Assembly (NCBI RefSeq): GCF_002019735.1
Contig: NZ_KV917378.1
Span: 4,242,869 to 4,306,868, forward strand
DNA length: 64,000 bases
Direction of reading: 5' to 3'
Source of the DNA: Salipaludibacillus agaradhaerens
Lineage (GTDB): Bacteria > Bacillota > Bacilli > Bacillales > Salisediminibacteriaceae
In this document: positions 43,987-53,278 of the stretch, piece after piece
Layout of the letters: every line of letters begins with the position of its first letter
Numbering within the stretch: position 1 is the first letter of the stretch
The notes under the pieces: generated by a model
What the model was told of the DNA's origin: nothing
The model's input: only the letters and a program-made list of their open reading frames with translations
The model's database searches: none
Made by a program: the position numbers and the translations under genes

Positions 43987-44389
43987 TTACATAGAAATGT
44001 CTAATTGATAATATTTATTTTTAATTGAAAATGTGATATGGTAAACTTATAAATTGATTAATGTTATAAATTAAGCGTACTGAAGAGGATTTCTTTAAGT
44101 GAGGGTCATGTTAAAAGAATATAAATGAGAAAAAACCTCACATATTCTCAACTAGTGAATTGTTACATAACCTAACAATATTTTTAGTTTTAGCGGTTTA
44201 GAATATTTAAAGTACGGGAATAAGTATATTACGACAAAAATAAACCCTTATTGCTGAGATCTTTGCACAATTTTACAAGATTACTACCTAGTCAAATTAA
44301 ACTTAATATTGTATAATAATAATTGTAATTACGTATGTGATAATCCAACGATATAAAATATAGGGAAATCTTGAAGGGAGAGTATTTAA
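43987..44389. other. spx upstream region
   Basis: About 400 AT-rich bases without a gene. Such long leaders fit the multiple promoters known for spx in B. subtilis. A -10-like TATAATAATAATTG lies near 44311-44325. No operator could be named with confidence. Confidence 0.4.
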
Positions 44390-44791
44390 ATGGTCACGTT
44401 GTTTACGTCTCCAAGCTGTACTTCATGTCGTAAAGCAAAAGGATGGCTGGAGGAACATGATATTGAATTTGTTGAAAGAAATCTCTTTTCAGAACCATTA
44501 TCAGTCGAGGAAGTGAAGCAAGTTATACGAATGACAGAGGACGGAACAGATGAAATAATTTCTACTCGTTCAAAAGTATTCCAAGAGTTAGACGTTGACC
44601 TTGATTCTATGCCATTACAACAGCTGTTCCAATTAATTAGTGATCATCCGGGATTACTGAGACGACCAATTATTCTCGATGAAAAACGAATTCAAGTAGG
44701 TTATAATGAAGCGGAAATTCGTCGCTTTCTACCTAGAAAAGTACGTACGTTCCAACTTCAGGAAGCTACTAAACGACTCGTTAATGAATAA
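44390..44791 (+). CDS. spx: Global redox regulator Spx
   Basis: Spx binds the RNA polymerase alpha C-terminal domain and switches transcription during thiol stress. 133 residues; the redox CxxC is in [17 protein letters not shown] (Cys10/Cys13), and [18 protein letters not shown] and [15 protein letters not shown] are close to B. subtilis Spx. The start follows AAGGGAG. Its adaptor for ClpXP degradation, YjbH/SpxH, is encoded at 51.5 kb in this window. Confidence 0.97.
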   Translation: MVTLFTSPSCTSCRKAKGWLEEHDIEFVERNLFSEPLSVEEVKQVIRMTEDGTDEIISTRSKVFQELDVDLDSMPLQQLFQLISDHPGLLRRPIILDEKRIQVGYNEAEIRRFLPRKVRTFQLQEATKRLVNE

Positions 44792-44797
44792 TTTAAC

Positions 44798-44838
44798 AAC
44801 CTTCCGTACTTAGTATTTAAGACGGAAGGTTTATTATT
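44798..44838 (+). terminator. Terminator of spx
   Basis: AACCTTCCGT pairs perfectly with ACGGAAGGTT, followed by TATTATTT. Confidence 0.75.
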
Positions 44839-44880
44839 TACGTAGACAAATAGCTACTTGCAACGGTGGAAACTAACATG

Positions 44881-45567
44881 TTAACGTTTTTGTTTAAGAA
44901 TTAAAATTTGTAAGCCGTTAATATGATGAGTAAGCCAGGCGATCAGTAATCCTCCTGTTACGAGACTAAATAGAAAAACATTTGGAGAGAGAAAGGTGCT
45001 TTGTAAAAAGGTTTGAACGAGATGTTCATGTAAAATCATTTTTCCTGCTGTGAAAAGTAACACAGCGGCGCCGATATATATAATAAGGGGAAACCGAGTC
45101 ATTAAGTAAAGAATAATTTTACTTCCCCATATGATGATAGGGACAGAAATAACAAGGCCAGTGAGTACGAGCAGTGAATTACCTTGTGAAGCACCTGCAA
45201 CAGCTAAAACATTATCAAAGCCCATGACGACATCGGCTATGACAATCGTTTTGATTGCATCACTGATCGTATAAGAACTATGGATTGATGAATGACTATC
45301 ATCTGAATTTATAAGTCTAAAAGCAATCCAAACGAGAAACACCCCACCTATTCCCATTAAATAGGGGATGGTTAATAAGTGAACGGCAAGAATTGTTAAA
45401 AGTCCGCGGGCTAAAACAGCAAGCAAGATTCCTAATACAATTGCTTTATTTCTTAAATTCTCGGGTAACCGGCGGCATGCCATGGCTACCACGATGGCAT
45501 TGTCACCACCAAGTACAATGTCTATACCGATAATTGTTAGTAGGGCCCAAATCGTTTCTGTAGTCAA
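44881..45567 (-). CDS. yjbE: TerC-family membrane protein YjbE
   Basis: 228 residues with seven likely membrane segments and TerC family acidic motifs: GIDIVLGGDNAIVVAM near the start and ADVVMGFDNVLAVAGA in the middle. B. subtilis YjbE lies between spx and mecA as here. Related TerC proteins (YceF, YkoY) load or export Mn2+, so metal export is the likely role. No yybP-ykoY motif is seen in its leader. Confidence 0.9.
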   Translation of the reverse strand: MTTETIWALLTIIGIDIVLGGDNAIVVAMACRRLPENLRNKAIVLGILLAVLARGLLTILAVHLLTIPYLMGIGGVFLVWIAFRLINSDDSHSSIHSSYTISDAIKTIVIADVVMGFDNVLAVAGASQGNSLLVLTGLVISVPIIIWGSKIILYLMTRFPLIIYIGAAVLLFTAGKMILHEHLVQTFLQSTFLSPNVFLFSLVTGGLLIAWLTHHINGLQILILKQKR

Positions 45568-45861
45568 GGTATACTCCTCCTGTATGCGGTGAAAACTGGG
45601 AACAGCATTTTACTGGCTTTTGGACAAATAGTCTTTTACAATATATACAATGTTCGTTAAAATAAGAACAAGCTATTAAGAAAAGAGGAAAAGTTTTTTT
45701 AAAAAATTAAGCAAATATATTTCATTTCAACTTCGTATACCTTAGAATAAAGGGTAAGTTAAATGTGAATGTGATCTAGGTTAATTCATAGCGGAAATAT
45801 AATCTAACACAGGTTTAATATTCAGCTATGAAGAGTTTATCTCTCGAAAGGGTGAGAGCAC

Positions 45862-46515
45862 ATGGAAATCGAAAGAATTAACGAGACGACAATTAAATTT
45901 TATATTACGTACCATGATATTGAGCGTCGTGGCTTTGATAAAGAGGAAATTTGGTATAATCGCGAACGTGGTGAAGAACTGTTTTTTGAAATGATGAATG
46001 AAGTCAATGATGACGATTCTTTTGAGATGAATGGCCCTTTGTGGGTGCAAGTACATGCACTTGAAAAAGGTCTAGAAGTTATCATTACACGCGGGCAAAT
46101 GAATGACGGTAACGTTAAACTTGAAATTCCTGTAGGGGATGATAAAGAGGACAGCCAAGTGGATAACAATATAGTGGATATGCTTGATCAGCAGTTTGTC
46201 AATAATAAAGACCATGATTTTGTCAAAGACCATTCACTAAGTGTTTTGATTGGTTTTGCTGATTTTGAAGATTTAGTATCATTAAGCCATTCATTCACTG
46301 AAGATGTCACTACGAGTTTATATCATTTTGAAGGCAGATATTATATTTTTGTGACGTTAGATGAATCATTCACTGACGAAGAACAAGATAATTTGTTAAG
46401 CAGAATGCTTGAATTTGGCTATGAATCTGATTTAACGGTTTATCGTATTGAAGAGTATGGGAAAACGATTATAAAAGACGATGCTCTAAAAGTGATAAGC
46501 GAGCAATTTAGTTAA
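45862..46515 (+). CDS. mecA: Adaptor protein MecA
   Basis: MecA delivers ComK and other proteins to ClpCP. 217 residues, starting MEIERINETTIKFYITYHD, with EEIWYNRERGEELFFEMM and the C-terminal ClpC-binding half (GFADFEDLVSLSH ... YRIEEYGKTI). AGGGTGAG precedes the ATG. A very clear terminator follows. Confidence 0.95.
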   Translation: MEIERINETTIKFYITYHDIERRGFDKEEIWYNRERGEELFFEMMNEVNDDDSFEMNGPLWVQVHALEKGLEVIITRGQMNDGNVKLEIPVGDDKEDSQVDNNIVDMLDQQFVNNKDHDFVKDHSLSVLIGFADFEDLVSLSHSFTEDVTTSLYHFEGRYYIFVTLDESFTDEEQDNLLSRMLEFGYESDLTVYRIEEYGKTIIKDDALKVISEQFS

Positions 46516-46542
46516 AAAAACCGGTCTAAGACCGGTTTTTTT
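46514..46542. terminator. Terminator of mecA
   Basis: AAAAAAACCGGTCT pairs with AGACCGGTTTTTTT; perfect and able to work on both strands. Confidence 0.9.
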
Positions 46543-47064
46543 AAGGTAAGAAAATAAAGATTTGCTGAGTAGATGACTGGCAGGCATTTTCCTTGAGACT
46601 TCTTCAACCATTCTTGCCTCAACAAAGATTTGACTGAATCGCTTTTCAGACTGCGCTGAACTGACAAGGGGTTAATCTTAATCTAAATATAATTACCATA
46701 GTCTCATTGTTGAGATCATGGTCTTTTAAACGTTCGCTGTGAAAGCGAGGTGTATTCCCCCTTTTTTTGGCCACTTAAAAAATAATCAAACAGTGATACA
46801 AAAGAAGCTTAAAAGGGCGGGAAAAGAAACGAATTTAATTCTGGCTTCTTGGGGGGACATCTTCATCACTAGAAAACAGAATCTACTCTGTGGAGATCAA
46901 AATGCCCTCTTCCAATAAATCGAACCTTCAATCAGTGGGAGTTTTGGTTCTTTTCCCGTTGATTGGTAGTTGAGTTTAATTAGAACATTACCGACCGTTA
47001 GCTCCACCCTATATCTCCTTTTTATTTTGAGCAGAGAGCTTTACGGACGGCTATCTGTGGTAAA
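46543..47064. other. Intergenic stretch ending in a repeat copy
   Basis: No supported gene in the first 370 bases. The rest is a full dispersed repeat on the minus strand. Confidence 0.5.
46916..47062 (-). repeat. Dispersed repeat, full-length copy (copy 6)
   Basis: Read on the minus strand it begins TACCACAGATAGCCGTCCG and ends GATTGAAGGTTCG. Stem 1: CCGTCCG with CGGTCGG and AGCTC with GAGCT. Stem 2: TACCAATCAACGGG and CCCACTGATTGAAGG. It starts 3 bases after the stop of the minus-strand gene at 47065. Confidence 0.85.
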
Positions 47065-47370
47065 CTAATCGACTTTATAATCCTTCCACCCATTGCTTTT
47101 AAGTTTTTTAATGTAATCTTCAGCACTCATATCTTCTATCTCAATGATCAACGGTGCAAGTGAAACAAGGCACTCATTTAAACTGTAATTAATGGTTACT
47201 TTAGCTACCTCATAACTGTTATGAAACCTTGAATCAAATCCAGGGTCTTCAATATTATCTCCGATTGCTGGTCTAATATTAGATTCAAATGATTTCATTA
47301 AAGATTTTGTGTTTTCTTCCGTGGGTTCATGATGGACAGATGTAACAAAGATGATCAAGGTTATCTTCAA
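47065..47370 (-). CDS. Unrecognised small protein, 101 aa
   Basis: Starts MKITLIIFVTSVHHEP and ends KKLKSNGWKDYKVD. The first dozen residues are hydrophobic but too short for a clear signal. Its first codon follows GGCTTGAAG-type sequence, a weak ribosome site. No family recognised. Plausible because its composition is protein-like and it has a repeat copy at its end, as many real genes here do. Confidence 0.5.
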   Translation of the reverse strand: MKITLIIFVTSVHHEPTEENTKSLMKSFESNIRPAIGDNIEDPGFDSRFHNSYEVAKVTINYSLNECLVSLAPLIIEIEDMSAEDYIKKLKSNGWKDYKVD

Positions 47371-47656
47371 GCCTTTATTCCCCCTATTTAATAATGTATC
47401 GCTCGCTGCCTTAGTACAAGTTTGAAAGAAGCTTCGTCTACCAAAAGTTTAGCTAAAGAAACATCTTTATACGCCCTGTTTTATCCAATGAAAGTGTTAT
47501 ATAGTTATCAGTTATTTCATTATACAATACTAATTTAGCTTTTACTGAGAAAAAGAAAATAGGGACAAGTCGCTTATTTAACTTACTGGTGACACAGCAC
47601 TTGAACAATTATTCATTTTTAGGTAAAATTAACTCAATATGGAAAAGAGGTGAGAT

Positions 47657-48889
47657 ATGTTTCGGGCTATATGTTCAAATGGACAAAATGTTTTTTTGAA
47701 AGATATGTATTGGTCAAAGGCATTATTGACTAAAATGAGGAATTCTTACACTTTTTATTGTCTAACATGTGCTGAAGAGGTGGTTCTTAAATTAGGAGAT
47801 AGACAAGCATGGCATTTTTCACATCGGCAAAACTCATTATGTAGTAATCGACATCACTGCAATGAATCTGCGGATCATAAAGCGGCTAAATTAGAGGTAT
47901 ATCGTTGGCTTGAGTCTTATAAACTTAAGCCTAAAATAGAACACTATTTGGAGGATGTAAGGCAGCGACCAGATGTATATGTGAAAATCAATGATCGAAA
48001 GGTGGCTTTGGAATTACAGCGCTCTTATCTTAACAGAGGGCATTTCCTAAAACGATATTTCTCTTATAAAGATCATGATTATGAAACTATTTGGATTGGT
48101 ATATTAAGTAAGCCTATTCAAAGAGCAATATACTATTACCCCTTATCTCATGTTGATTCTCTACTAATAAGACCTTCTCCTTTCCCACATGCTATATATT
48201 ACTCTCTTGTCGCCCACAGATGGATGGTTTTTTCCGATTTTTTTTATATAACGCCACGTAAAACGTTTGTTAGAGTAACCACTATTCCTCCTACTATGCC
48301 CCCCCATTGTCTATTTTTTAATCTTGACGTATTTTTAACAGAATCTAAAAAAGAAAAGAACAATAGACTAGAAGAGTGTATGTCTGTTTGGAAGCGTCAA
48401 ACAATTAAGGTGAGAGCAGCGGTACATCCTTCTCTTACAAAGGCAGAAAGAAACATCTTACACCTGTTGCAGCGTCATAACATGACCTTAAATTATTTTC
48501 CGGCAATTTGTAATATCCCATTATTATCACAATATATATGCGATAGTGCCCCTTATTTATGGCAAACGTGGGTTGTGATTGGGTATATTAATACCAAACC
48601 CTTAGGGGAAACCTTTAGTTTATCCTGGTTAACAGAATGGTTTATAAACCATCACCAGCAAATGGGTTTTTCGTTTCGACTGTCAGTCGTCCATTTAAAG
48701 CAACATATTCGTCAGCTTTTAAATGATTATCTCGATGTATTATGTCACTTTAACGTTTTAGAAAAAACAGCCCCTGGAAACTATAAACTTATTCATTCCA
48801 TTACGATTAGGAAATCTTTTCATACATTATTAGACGATGATACGTATATCACTAACCAATTGCTTAGTTATTTCAAAAATAATATTTAA
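47657..48889 (+). CDS. coiA: Competence protein CoiA
   Basis: CoiA is needed for recombination of incoming DNA in competent cells. 410 residues (B. subtilis about 386). The N-terminal zinc-binding-like CLTCAEEV, AWHFSH and the nuclease-like core (SADHKAAKLEVYRWLE, RPDVYVKINDRKVALELQRS) are clear; the D-x-ExQ arrangement is that of a PD-(D/E)XK-type nuclease. AAAGAGGTGAG precedes the start. Together with med, mecA and spx it suggests that competence genes are kept. Confidence 0.92.
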   Translation: MFRAICSNGQNVFLKDMYWSKALLTKMRNSYTFYCLTCAEEVVLKLGDRQAWHFSHRQNSLCSNRHHCNESADHKAAKLEVYRWLESYKLKPKIEHYLEDVRQRPDVYVKINDRKVALELQRSYLNRGHFLKRYFSYKDHDYETIWIGILSKPIQRAIYYYPLSHVDSLLIRPSPFPHAIYYSLVAHRWMVFSDFFYITPRKTFVRVTTIPPTMPPHCLFFNLDVFLTESKKEKNNRLEECMSVWKRQTIKVRAAVHPSLTKAERNILHLLQRHNMTLNYFPAICNIPLLSQYICDSAPYLWQTWVVIGYINTKPLGETFSLSWLTEWFINHHQQMGFSFRLSVVHLKQHIRQLLNDYLDVLCHFNVLEKTAPGNYKLIHSITIRKSFHTLLDDDTYITNQLLSYFKNNI

Positions 48890-48986
48890 AGGATTAGACA
48901 GGATTTTCGTATTATTTCCTAGAATGGATTATAAATGACACTTTTATTGATAATAAGTGTAAAAACGACAAATGGAGGTGCCGCTT

Positions 48987-50795
48987 ATGGCAACACAGGT
49001 AACATTACCTAAAAGAGAAAATATACCGAAAGATAAAACGTGGGATTTAGAAGATATTTTTGCTACAGATGATGATTGGGAACAGGCTTTTCAAGACGTC
49101 AAAAAAAACCTCTCTGGGATTAAAGCGTTTCAAGGGACATTGGGTCAGTCAGGAGAGCAGCTGTATAAAGCATTTAAATATGAGGATAGTCTTGCTGTTA
49201 CTCTTGGGAAAATTTATACATATGCCCATATGCGTTATGATCAAGATACAACAAACTCATTTTACCAAGGTTTGAATGACAGGGCAGGACAGTTGGTCAC
49301 TCAGTTTAGTCAAGCAGCTTCCTTTGTCACGCCAGAGGTACTTGCTATCCCAGAAGAAACGATTGAACAATTCATTAAAGACACACCAGAGTTAACCCTT
49401 TATGCGCATATTCTAGAAAAACTGAACAAAAAAAGAAACCATATCTTAAGTGAAAAAGAAGAATCACTGTTGGCACAAGCTGGGGAAATTACTGCCTCAC
49501 CATCATCGACATATGGGAAACTAAACAATGCAGATTTAAAATTTCCCATGATAAAGGATGAAAATGGAGAGGAAGTGGAGCTCACACATGGACGTATCGT
49601 CAGCTTTTTACAGAGTGATAATCGCGATGTTAGAAAAGAGACCTTTCATGCTGTATATGATACGTATAAAAAATATAAAAACACATTTGCCAGTACGTTA
49701 AGTGGAAACGTAAAGAAAAACATTTTTAACGCCAAGGTTCGTCATTATGAATCGCCACGTCAAGCGTCACTTAGCAAAAACCATATCCCTGAGGTCGTTT
49801 ATGATCAGCTTGTTTCAACGGTTAATGATCATCTTCATCTGTTGCATCGATATGCTGATATAAGAAAGAAAGCTCTTAATGTTGAGAAGCTTCATATGTA
49901 TGATCTCTATACGCCTATTGTCAAAAATGTAAAGATGGATATGTCGTATGAAAAAGCTAACGACTTATTACTAGAAGCTCTTTCTCCGTTAGGAGAGGAG
50001 TACGTTTCAATTGTGAATGAGGGCTTAAACAGTCGGTGGGTAGACATTGAGGAAAATGTCGGAAAGCGTAGTGGCGCATATTCTTCGGGGACTTATGGAA
50101 CAAAGCCGTATATTTTAATGAACTGGCAGAATGATGTGAACAACTTATTTACTCTAGCACACGAATTTGGACATTCTGTTCATAGTTATTATACGAGAAA
50201 GCATCAACCATATCCATATGCGAACTATTCAATCTTTGTGGCTGAAGTTGCTTCTACGACAAATGAGGCGTTACTCAACGATTATATGCTTAAAAATGAA
50301 GCAGATAAGAAGCGTAGGCTTTACTTATTAAATCAATATTTGGAAGGATTCCGCGGAACGGTTTTCAGACAGACAATGTTTGCAGAATTTGAGCAGCTTA
50401 TTCATAAGAAAGCAGAGGCAGAAGAACCGTTAACGCCTGATCTTTTAAATGATACTTACTATAGACTGAATAAAAAATATTTTGGAGAAAATGTTGCCGT
50501 AGATGATGATATCGCTCTAGAATGGGCGCGAATCCCTCATTTTTATATGAATTTCTACGTCTATCAGTATGCAACAGGCTTCAGTGCTGCTACTGCCTTA
50601 GCTAAGCAAATCTTAGAAGAAGGAAAGCCAGCTATAGATAGATTTATTACGTTTTTAAAAGCAGGGAGTTCTGATTATCCAATTGAAGTATTAAAAAAAG
50701 CAGGTGTCGATATGACATCAGCTGAGCCAATTAAACAAGCTTTTGTTGTATTTGAAAAAACATTAGATGAAATGGAAACGTTGCTTTTTGATTAA
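48987..50795 (+). CDS. pepF: Oligoendopeptidase F PepF
   Basis: A cytoplasmic M3 zinc peptidase that cuts short peptides. 602 residues with the HExxH motif in LAHEFGHSVHSYY (near 385) and the third-ligand Glu in VAEVASTTNEALL. ATG 48987 follows GGAGGTG; the ATG at 48972 lies before that site. It follows coiA as in B. subtilis (yjbG). A terminator and a shortened repeat follow. Confidence 0.95.
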   Translation: MATQVTLPKRENIPKDKTWDLEDIFATDDDWEQAFQDVKKNLSGIKAFQGTLGQSGEQLYKAFKYEDSLAVTLGKIYTYAHMRYDQDTTNSFYQGLNDRAGQLVTQFSQAASFVTPEVLAIPEETIEQFIKDTPELTLYAHILEKLNKKRNHILSEKEESLLAQAGEITASPSSTYGKLNNADLKFPMIKDENGEEVELTHGRIVSFLQSDNRDVRKETFHAVYDTYKKYKNTFASTLSGNVKKNIFNAKVRHYESPRQASLSKNHIPEVVYDQLVSTVNDHLHLLHRYADIRKKALNVEKLHMYDLYTPIVKNVKMDMSYEKANDLLLEALSPLGEEYVSIVNEGLNSRWVDIEENVGKRSGAYSSGTYGTKPYILMNWQNDVNNLFTLAHEFGHSVHSYYTRKHQPYPYANYSIFVAEVASTTNEALLNDYMLKNEADKKRRLYLLNQYLEGFRGTVFRQTMFAEFEQLIHKKAEAEEPLTPDLLNDTYYRLNKKYFGENVAVDDDIALEWARIPHFYMNFYVYQYATGFSAATALAKQILEEGKPAIDRFITFLKAGSSDYPIEVLKKAGVDMTSAEPIKQAFVVFEKTLDEMETLLFD

Positions 50796-50808
50796 AATGC
50801 TACTAAAG

Positions 50809-50838
50809 AAACTGCCTCATCATTGAGGCAGTTTTTAT
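50809..50838 (+). terminator. Terminator of pepF
   Basis: AAACTGCCTCA pairs perfectly with TGAGGCAGTTT, loop TCAT, then TTATC. Confidence 0.85.
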
Positions 50839-50886
50839 CTCAGATAACCGTCCGTAAAGCGCTCGCTGATTGCAGGTTCGTTTTAT
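50834..50886 (+). repeat. Dispersed repeat, internally deleted copy (copy 7)
   Basis: Only 53 bp. The 5' end TATCTCAGATAACCGTCCGT joins directly to the 3' end GCTGATTGCAGGTTCGTTTTAT. Both termini are kept and the middle is lost, which helps define the element's limits. Confidence 0.8.
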
Positions 50887-50919
50887 CAATGTTGAATGTT
50901 TTGGGTGGTAAATGATAAT

Positions 50920-51087
50920 TTAGAACCCTTTAAAACGATGGCGATTCGAAAAAGCATGCACGGTCAATAGTATTGAGAAAAAGAATAGTGGCCATGCAAT
51001 CCAGAGAGGAAATAAATTCATTAAGCTTAAAACAGACATTGAATAACTAACAACAATGAGAATACATCCGATCCAAAATAACGTCAT
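50920..51087 (-). CDS. Small membrane protein at the yizD position
   Basis: 55 residues, MTLFWIGCILIVVSYSMS at the start, two hydrophobic segments and a basic end (NRHRFKGF). AAGGAGTG precedes the ATG. It lies between pepF and yjbH like B. subtilis yizD, which is about the same size; equivalence is by position. Function unknown. Fnr/Rex-like boxes lie upstream, shared with RoxS. Confidence 0.65.
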   Translation of the reverse strand: MTLFWIGCILIVVSYSMSVLSLMNLFPLWIAWPLFFFSILLTVHAFSNRHRFKGF

Positions 51088-51123
51088 AGGACACTCCTTT
51101 TTAAACGGTAAACTATGGCTAAT

Positions 51124-51196
51124 TTGTGAAAAGAATCACGATTGTATTGTATGGTATAACAACGTTTGATATAGTATAAATGTGAAAGGAATCACA
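51124..51196. promoter_or_regulatory. Redox promoter region of RoxS
   Basis: TTGTGAAAAGAATCACGA at 51124-51141 resembles both a Rex box and an Fnr box. TTGTAT (51147) and TATAGT (51170), 17 apart, form a promoter with a start near 51182. TGTGAAAGGAATCACA at 51181-51196 is a perfect Fnr-type box but lies on the start and may simply be the conserved RNA 5' end. RoxS is under redox control (ResD, Rex) in B. subtilis. Confidence 0.55.
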
Positions 51197-51314
51197 TAAC
51201 TCCCCCTTAGCTTATGTGAACGTCACAAACCCCTTGACGTAAAAGGCCTTTCAAAAAATTGACAATGTTCCGAACGAAAAAAATCAGGTTACCCCACCTG
51301 ATTTTTTTCGTTCT
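51182..51314 (+). ncRNA. roxS: Small regulatory RNA RoxS (RsaE family)
   Basis: About 130 nt. The 5' region has AATCACATAAC followed by CCCCC (51202-51206), then ACAAACCCCTTGACG (CCCC 51230-51233). It ends in a long terminator hairpin whose loop again holds CCCC (51292-51295). C-rich motifs, the AATCACATAAC start and the location between pepF/yizD and yjbH are those of RoxS/RsaE, which blocks translation of metabolic mRNAs during redox or NO stress. Recognised from memory of the family and synteny. Confidence 0.8.
51273..51312. terminator. Terminator of RoxS
   Basis: GAACGAAAAAAATCAGGT pairs with ACCTGATTTTTTTCGTTC, 18 bp perfect, with a C-rich loop. Confidence 0.9.
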
Positions 51315-51491
51315 TTAAAAAGAAGAGTGGGAGCAAGTTTTATAAATTTAAAATGACGATCGCGTGTTGTTTGAATATCCCTCACTTTAAGGTATGTCCT
51401 GCTAAGCGAAAACTTGCTTATATTCTTAAAAAACTGCTTACAACTTTAAGTTAGATTTTTCTTAGCTAATCGCTCCTTGTAATGAACGGGG

Positions 51492-51525
51492 AAAGAGCCG
51501 GGATAGTCTTCTATCCCGGCTCTTT
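51492..51525. terminator. Terminator at the end of yjbI-yjbH
   Basis: AAAGAGCCGGGATAG and CTATCCCGGCTCTTT form a perfect 15-bp stem 4 bases past the yjbH stop. Confidence 0.8.
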
Positions 51526-51528
51526 AAA

Positions 51529-52455
51529 TTATTTTCCTTTATAGCGCCACAGCGATCCACGTTTTGTGCGAATTTCTTCAACCACTTGCTTTATCTGTAA
51601 CTTTTTCATTTCCTTATTTATTTGCTCCTTCGTCATATCAAAAACGACTGAAATTTCTAAGTCAGTAACAAGGGAGTAAAAAGCTACAAATTGTTCTAAA
51701 GAAACAGGAGGGCATTTTTTAGGTTTTTTACCAAGAATTTCAGAAATGATCTCCACATATATATCATATGAGTGGAGGCCTTGGACTTTTAAACCAGGTT
51801 CATCAACATCATCACCAAAGAAAATCATCGTTGGTAAAGCTTCCACATCCATTTCTTGGGCGGCTTTCATATCAGATTGAAGTGCGTTTTTTGCAACATC
51901 AGAATGTAAATCTTTTATGAATTCCTCTACATCCATTCCTTTAACATTTGAAGCACATTCGATAAGTACGTTTTCTTCTGCAATATTTTGTTTATAAAGG
52001 AATAAACTCTCTCGAACGCGCCGCAGATATTTTATACCGATTGCTTTTCCTTGTAATTCTGCCGCTTTGATAGCGAGAATCGCCACATACGGTGTTGTAA
52101 GGGTATTTTCATACCATACATCGCCATCACAGGGCATCCCAGTCCGACAAGAAGTTTCATTAAAAGATTGAGCCATTTCTTTAACCACTGCTTCATACTT
52201 TTCTCCACAATGTGTATTAAGAGATCTTATTTCATTTCTAAGAAAAGTTGTAATAGTAAAGTAATTAGAATATTCCATTTGCAGTTTCTTGATGATCGGT
52301 TCTAGTGCCCAACACTCAGGACAAAGTGGATCAATAAAAACGTAAATTTCGACGGGTTTTTTGTCACGTCCCATTACATAAAAAGAAGATGGATCGGTAG
52401 GACAGCAAATTCCCAAATCATCATAGCAAATAAAAGACCCTTCTTTTGATGTCAT
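51529..52455 (-). CDS. spxH: ClpXP adaptor SpxH (YjbH)
   Basis: SpxH binds Spx and hands it to ClpXP. 308 residues with a DsbA-like thioredoxin fold: IDPLCPECWALEPIIKK (CxxC near residue 36) and the ALPTMIFFGDD cis-Pro region. An N-terminal His/Cys-rich zinc region typical of B. subtilis YjbH is only weakly visible here (CYDDLGICCP). It overlaps yjbI by 4 bases. The linked spx gene at 44.4 kb is its substrate. Confidence 0.92.
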   Translation of the reverse strand: MTSKEGSFICYDDLGICCPTDPSSFYVMGRDKKPVEIYVFIDPLCPECWALEPIIKKLQMEYSNYFTITTFLRNEIRSLNTHCGEKYEAVVKEMAQSFNETSCRTGMPCDGDVWYENTLTTPYVAILAIKAAELQGKAIGIKYLRRVRESLFLYKQNIAEENVLIECASNVKGMDVEEFIKDLHSDVAKNALQSDMKAAQEMDVEALPTMIFFGDDVDEPGLKVQGLHSYDIYVEIISEILGKKPKKCPPVSLEQFVAFYSLVTDLEISVVFDMTKEQINKEMKKLQIKQVVEEIRTKRGSLWRYKGK

Positions 52456-52874
52456 CTGTCATACCCCTTTCGAGCTTCATAAGAGGAAGGTTTATCCTCA
52501 CTATTTATCATATGTCTTGCTGTATAGGATAACCGCTCGAATACGGCTGCTCTTAACGGTTCATCTATTGACGTCTCTTTTAATGCTTGATCCATACAGG
52601 AAAGCCAAGCATCGGCGCGGGCCGGTGTAATGGTAAATGGCATATGGCGAGCACGTAACATAGGATGGCCATGTTCTTCTGTATACAATGATGGACCTCC
52701 TAAAAATTGCGTTAGAAATTGTTTTTGTTTACGTGCTGTTTCTGTCAAATCGTCAGGAAAAATAGGTGATAATGCCGGGTGCTCTGAGACGAGTTGATAA
52801 AAGCGGTCGACGAGTTCATGTAACGTCTTCTCTCCGACTATACTGTAAACTGTCTCCTGATTCTCTGATTTCAT
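52452..52874 (-). CDS. yjbI: Truncated haemoglobin YjbI
   Basis: A group II truncated globin, 140 residues, with FYQLVSEHP, FLTQFLGGPSLYTEEHGHPMLRARHMPF (family region around the proximal His) and WLSCMDQALKE. It binds haem and O2 or NO and in bacilli is paired with the SpxH adaptor. ATG 52874 follows AAGGAGA; a longer TTG start is rejected. Its stop overlaps the yjbH start (ATGA), so the two are co-translated. Confidence 0.93.
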   Translation of the reverse strand: MKSENQETVYSIVGEKTLHELVDRFYQLVSEHPALSPIFPDDLTETARKQKQFLTQFLGGPSLYTEEHGHPMLRARHMPFTITPARADAWLSCMDQALKETSIDEPLRAAVFERLSYTARHMINSEDKPSSYEARKGYDR

Positions 52875-53002
52875 GTCGATCTCCTTCGTCAATCAAATAA
52901 AATCTGTATTATGATAGTAACTTGGTTATGATTTATAGCCCATTTTTCCAAGTCTTTGTAACTTATTGTAGCAAGGGCAGCAAGATGTAGCAACAAATGT
53001 GA

Positions 53003-53164
53003 TTTATCACAGCTAAGCGTCCGTAAAGCTCCAGCCTCAAAATAGAGCAAAGATAAATCTATATTAGTGGGAACTAGCGGACGCTCATATCCTGTGTGAC
53101 TCAACTACCAATAGCAATCAGTGGGAAAAGACGAAAACTCCTATTGATTGATGGTTCGTTTTAT
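53003..53164 (+). repeat. Dispersed repeat, full-length copy (copy 8)
   Basis: It starts TTTATCACAGCTAAGCGTCC and ends GATGGTTCGTTTTAT. Stem 1 is perfect here, AGCGTCCG with CGGACGCT. Compared with copy 3 (ACCG...CGGT) both sides of one pair have changed together (C-G to G-C), good evidence for pairing. Confidence 0.85.
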
Positions 53165-53204
53165 AGCCTTATTATTTTCACATAGAGAGGATTTATTGAT
53201 GTAT

Positions 53205-53237
53205 AAAAAAACTTGCTCCTTTTAGGAACAAGTTTTT
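53205..53237. terminator. Bidirectional terminator next to yjbJ
   Basis: AAAAAACTTGxTCC pairs with GGAxCAAGTTTTT, with A and T runs on the two sides. Confidence 0.8.
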
Positions 53238-53278
53238 AAGTCAGGCTATTTCATCTTTACGTTTAAATGAGTAGTTGT

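Noticed and set aside
46514-46542. Small RNA gene at the mecA end
   Set aside because: The hairpin is fully explained as the mecA terminator, with no promoter nearby.
52889-53104. 71-codon minus-strand frame upstream of yjbI
   Set aside because: Half of it is read from dispersed repeat copy 8, and the same repeat gives no conserved frame in other copies.
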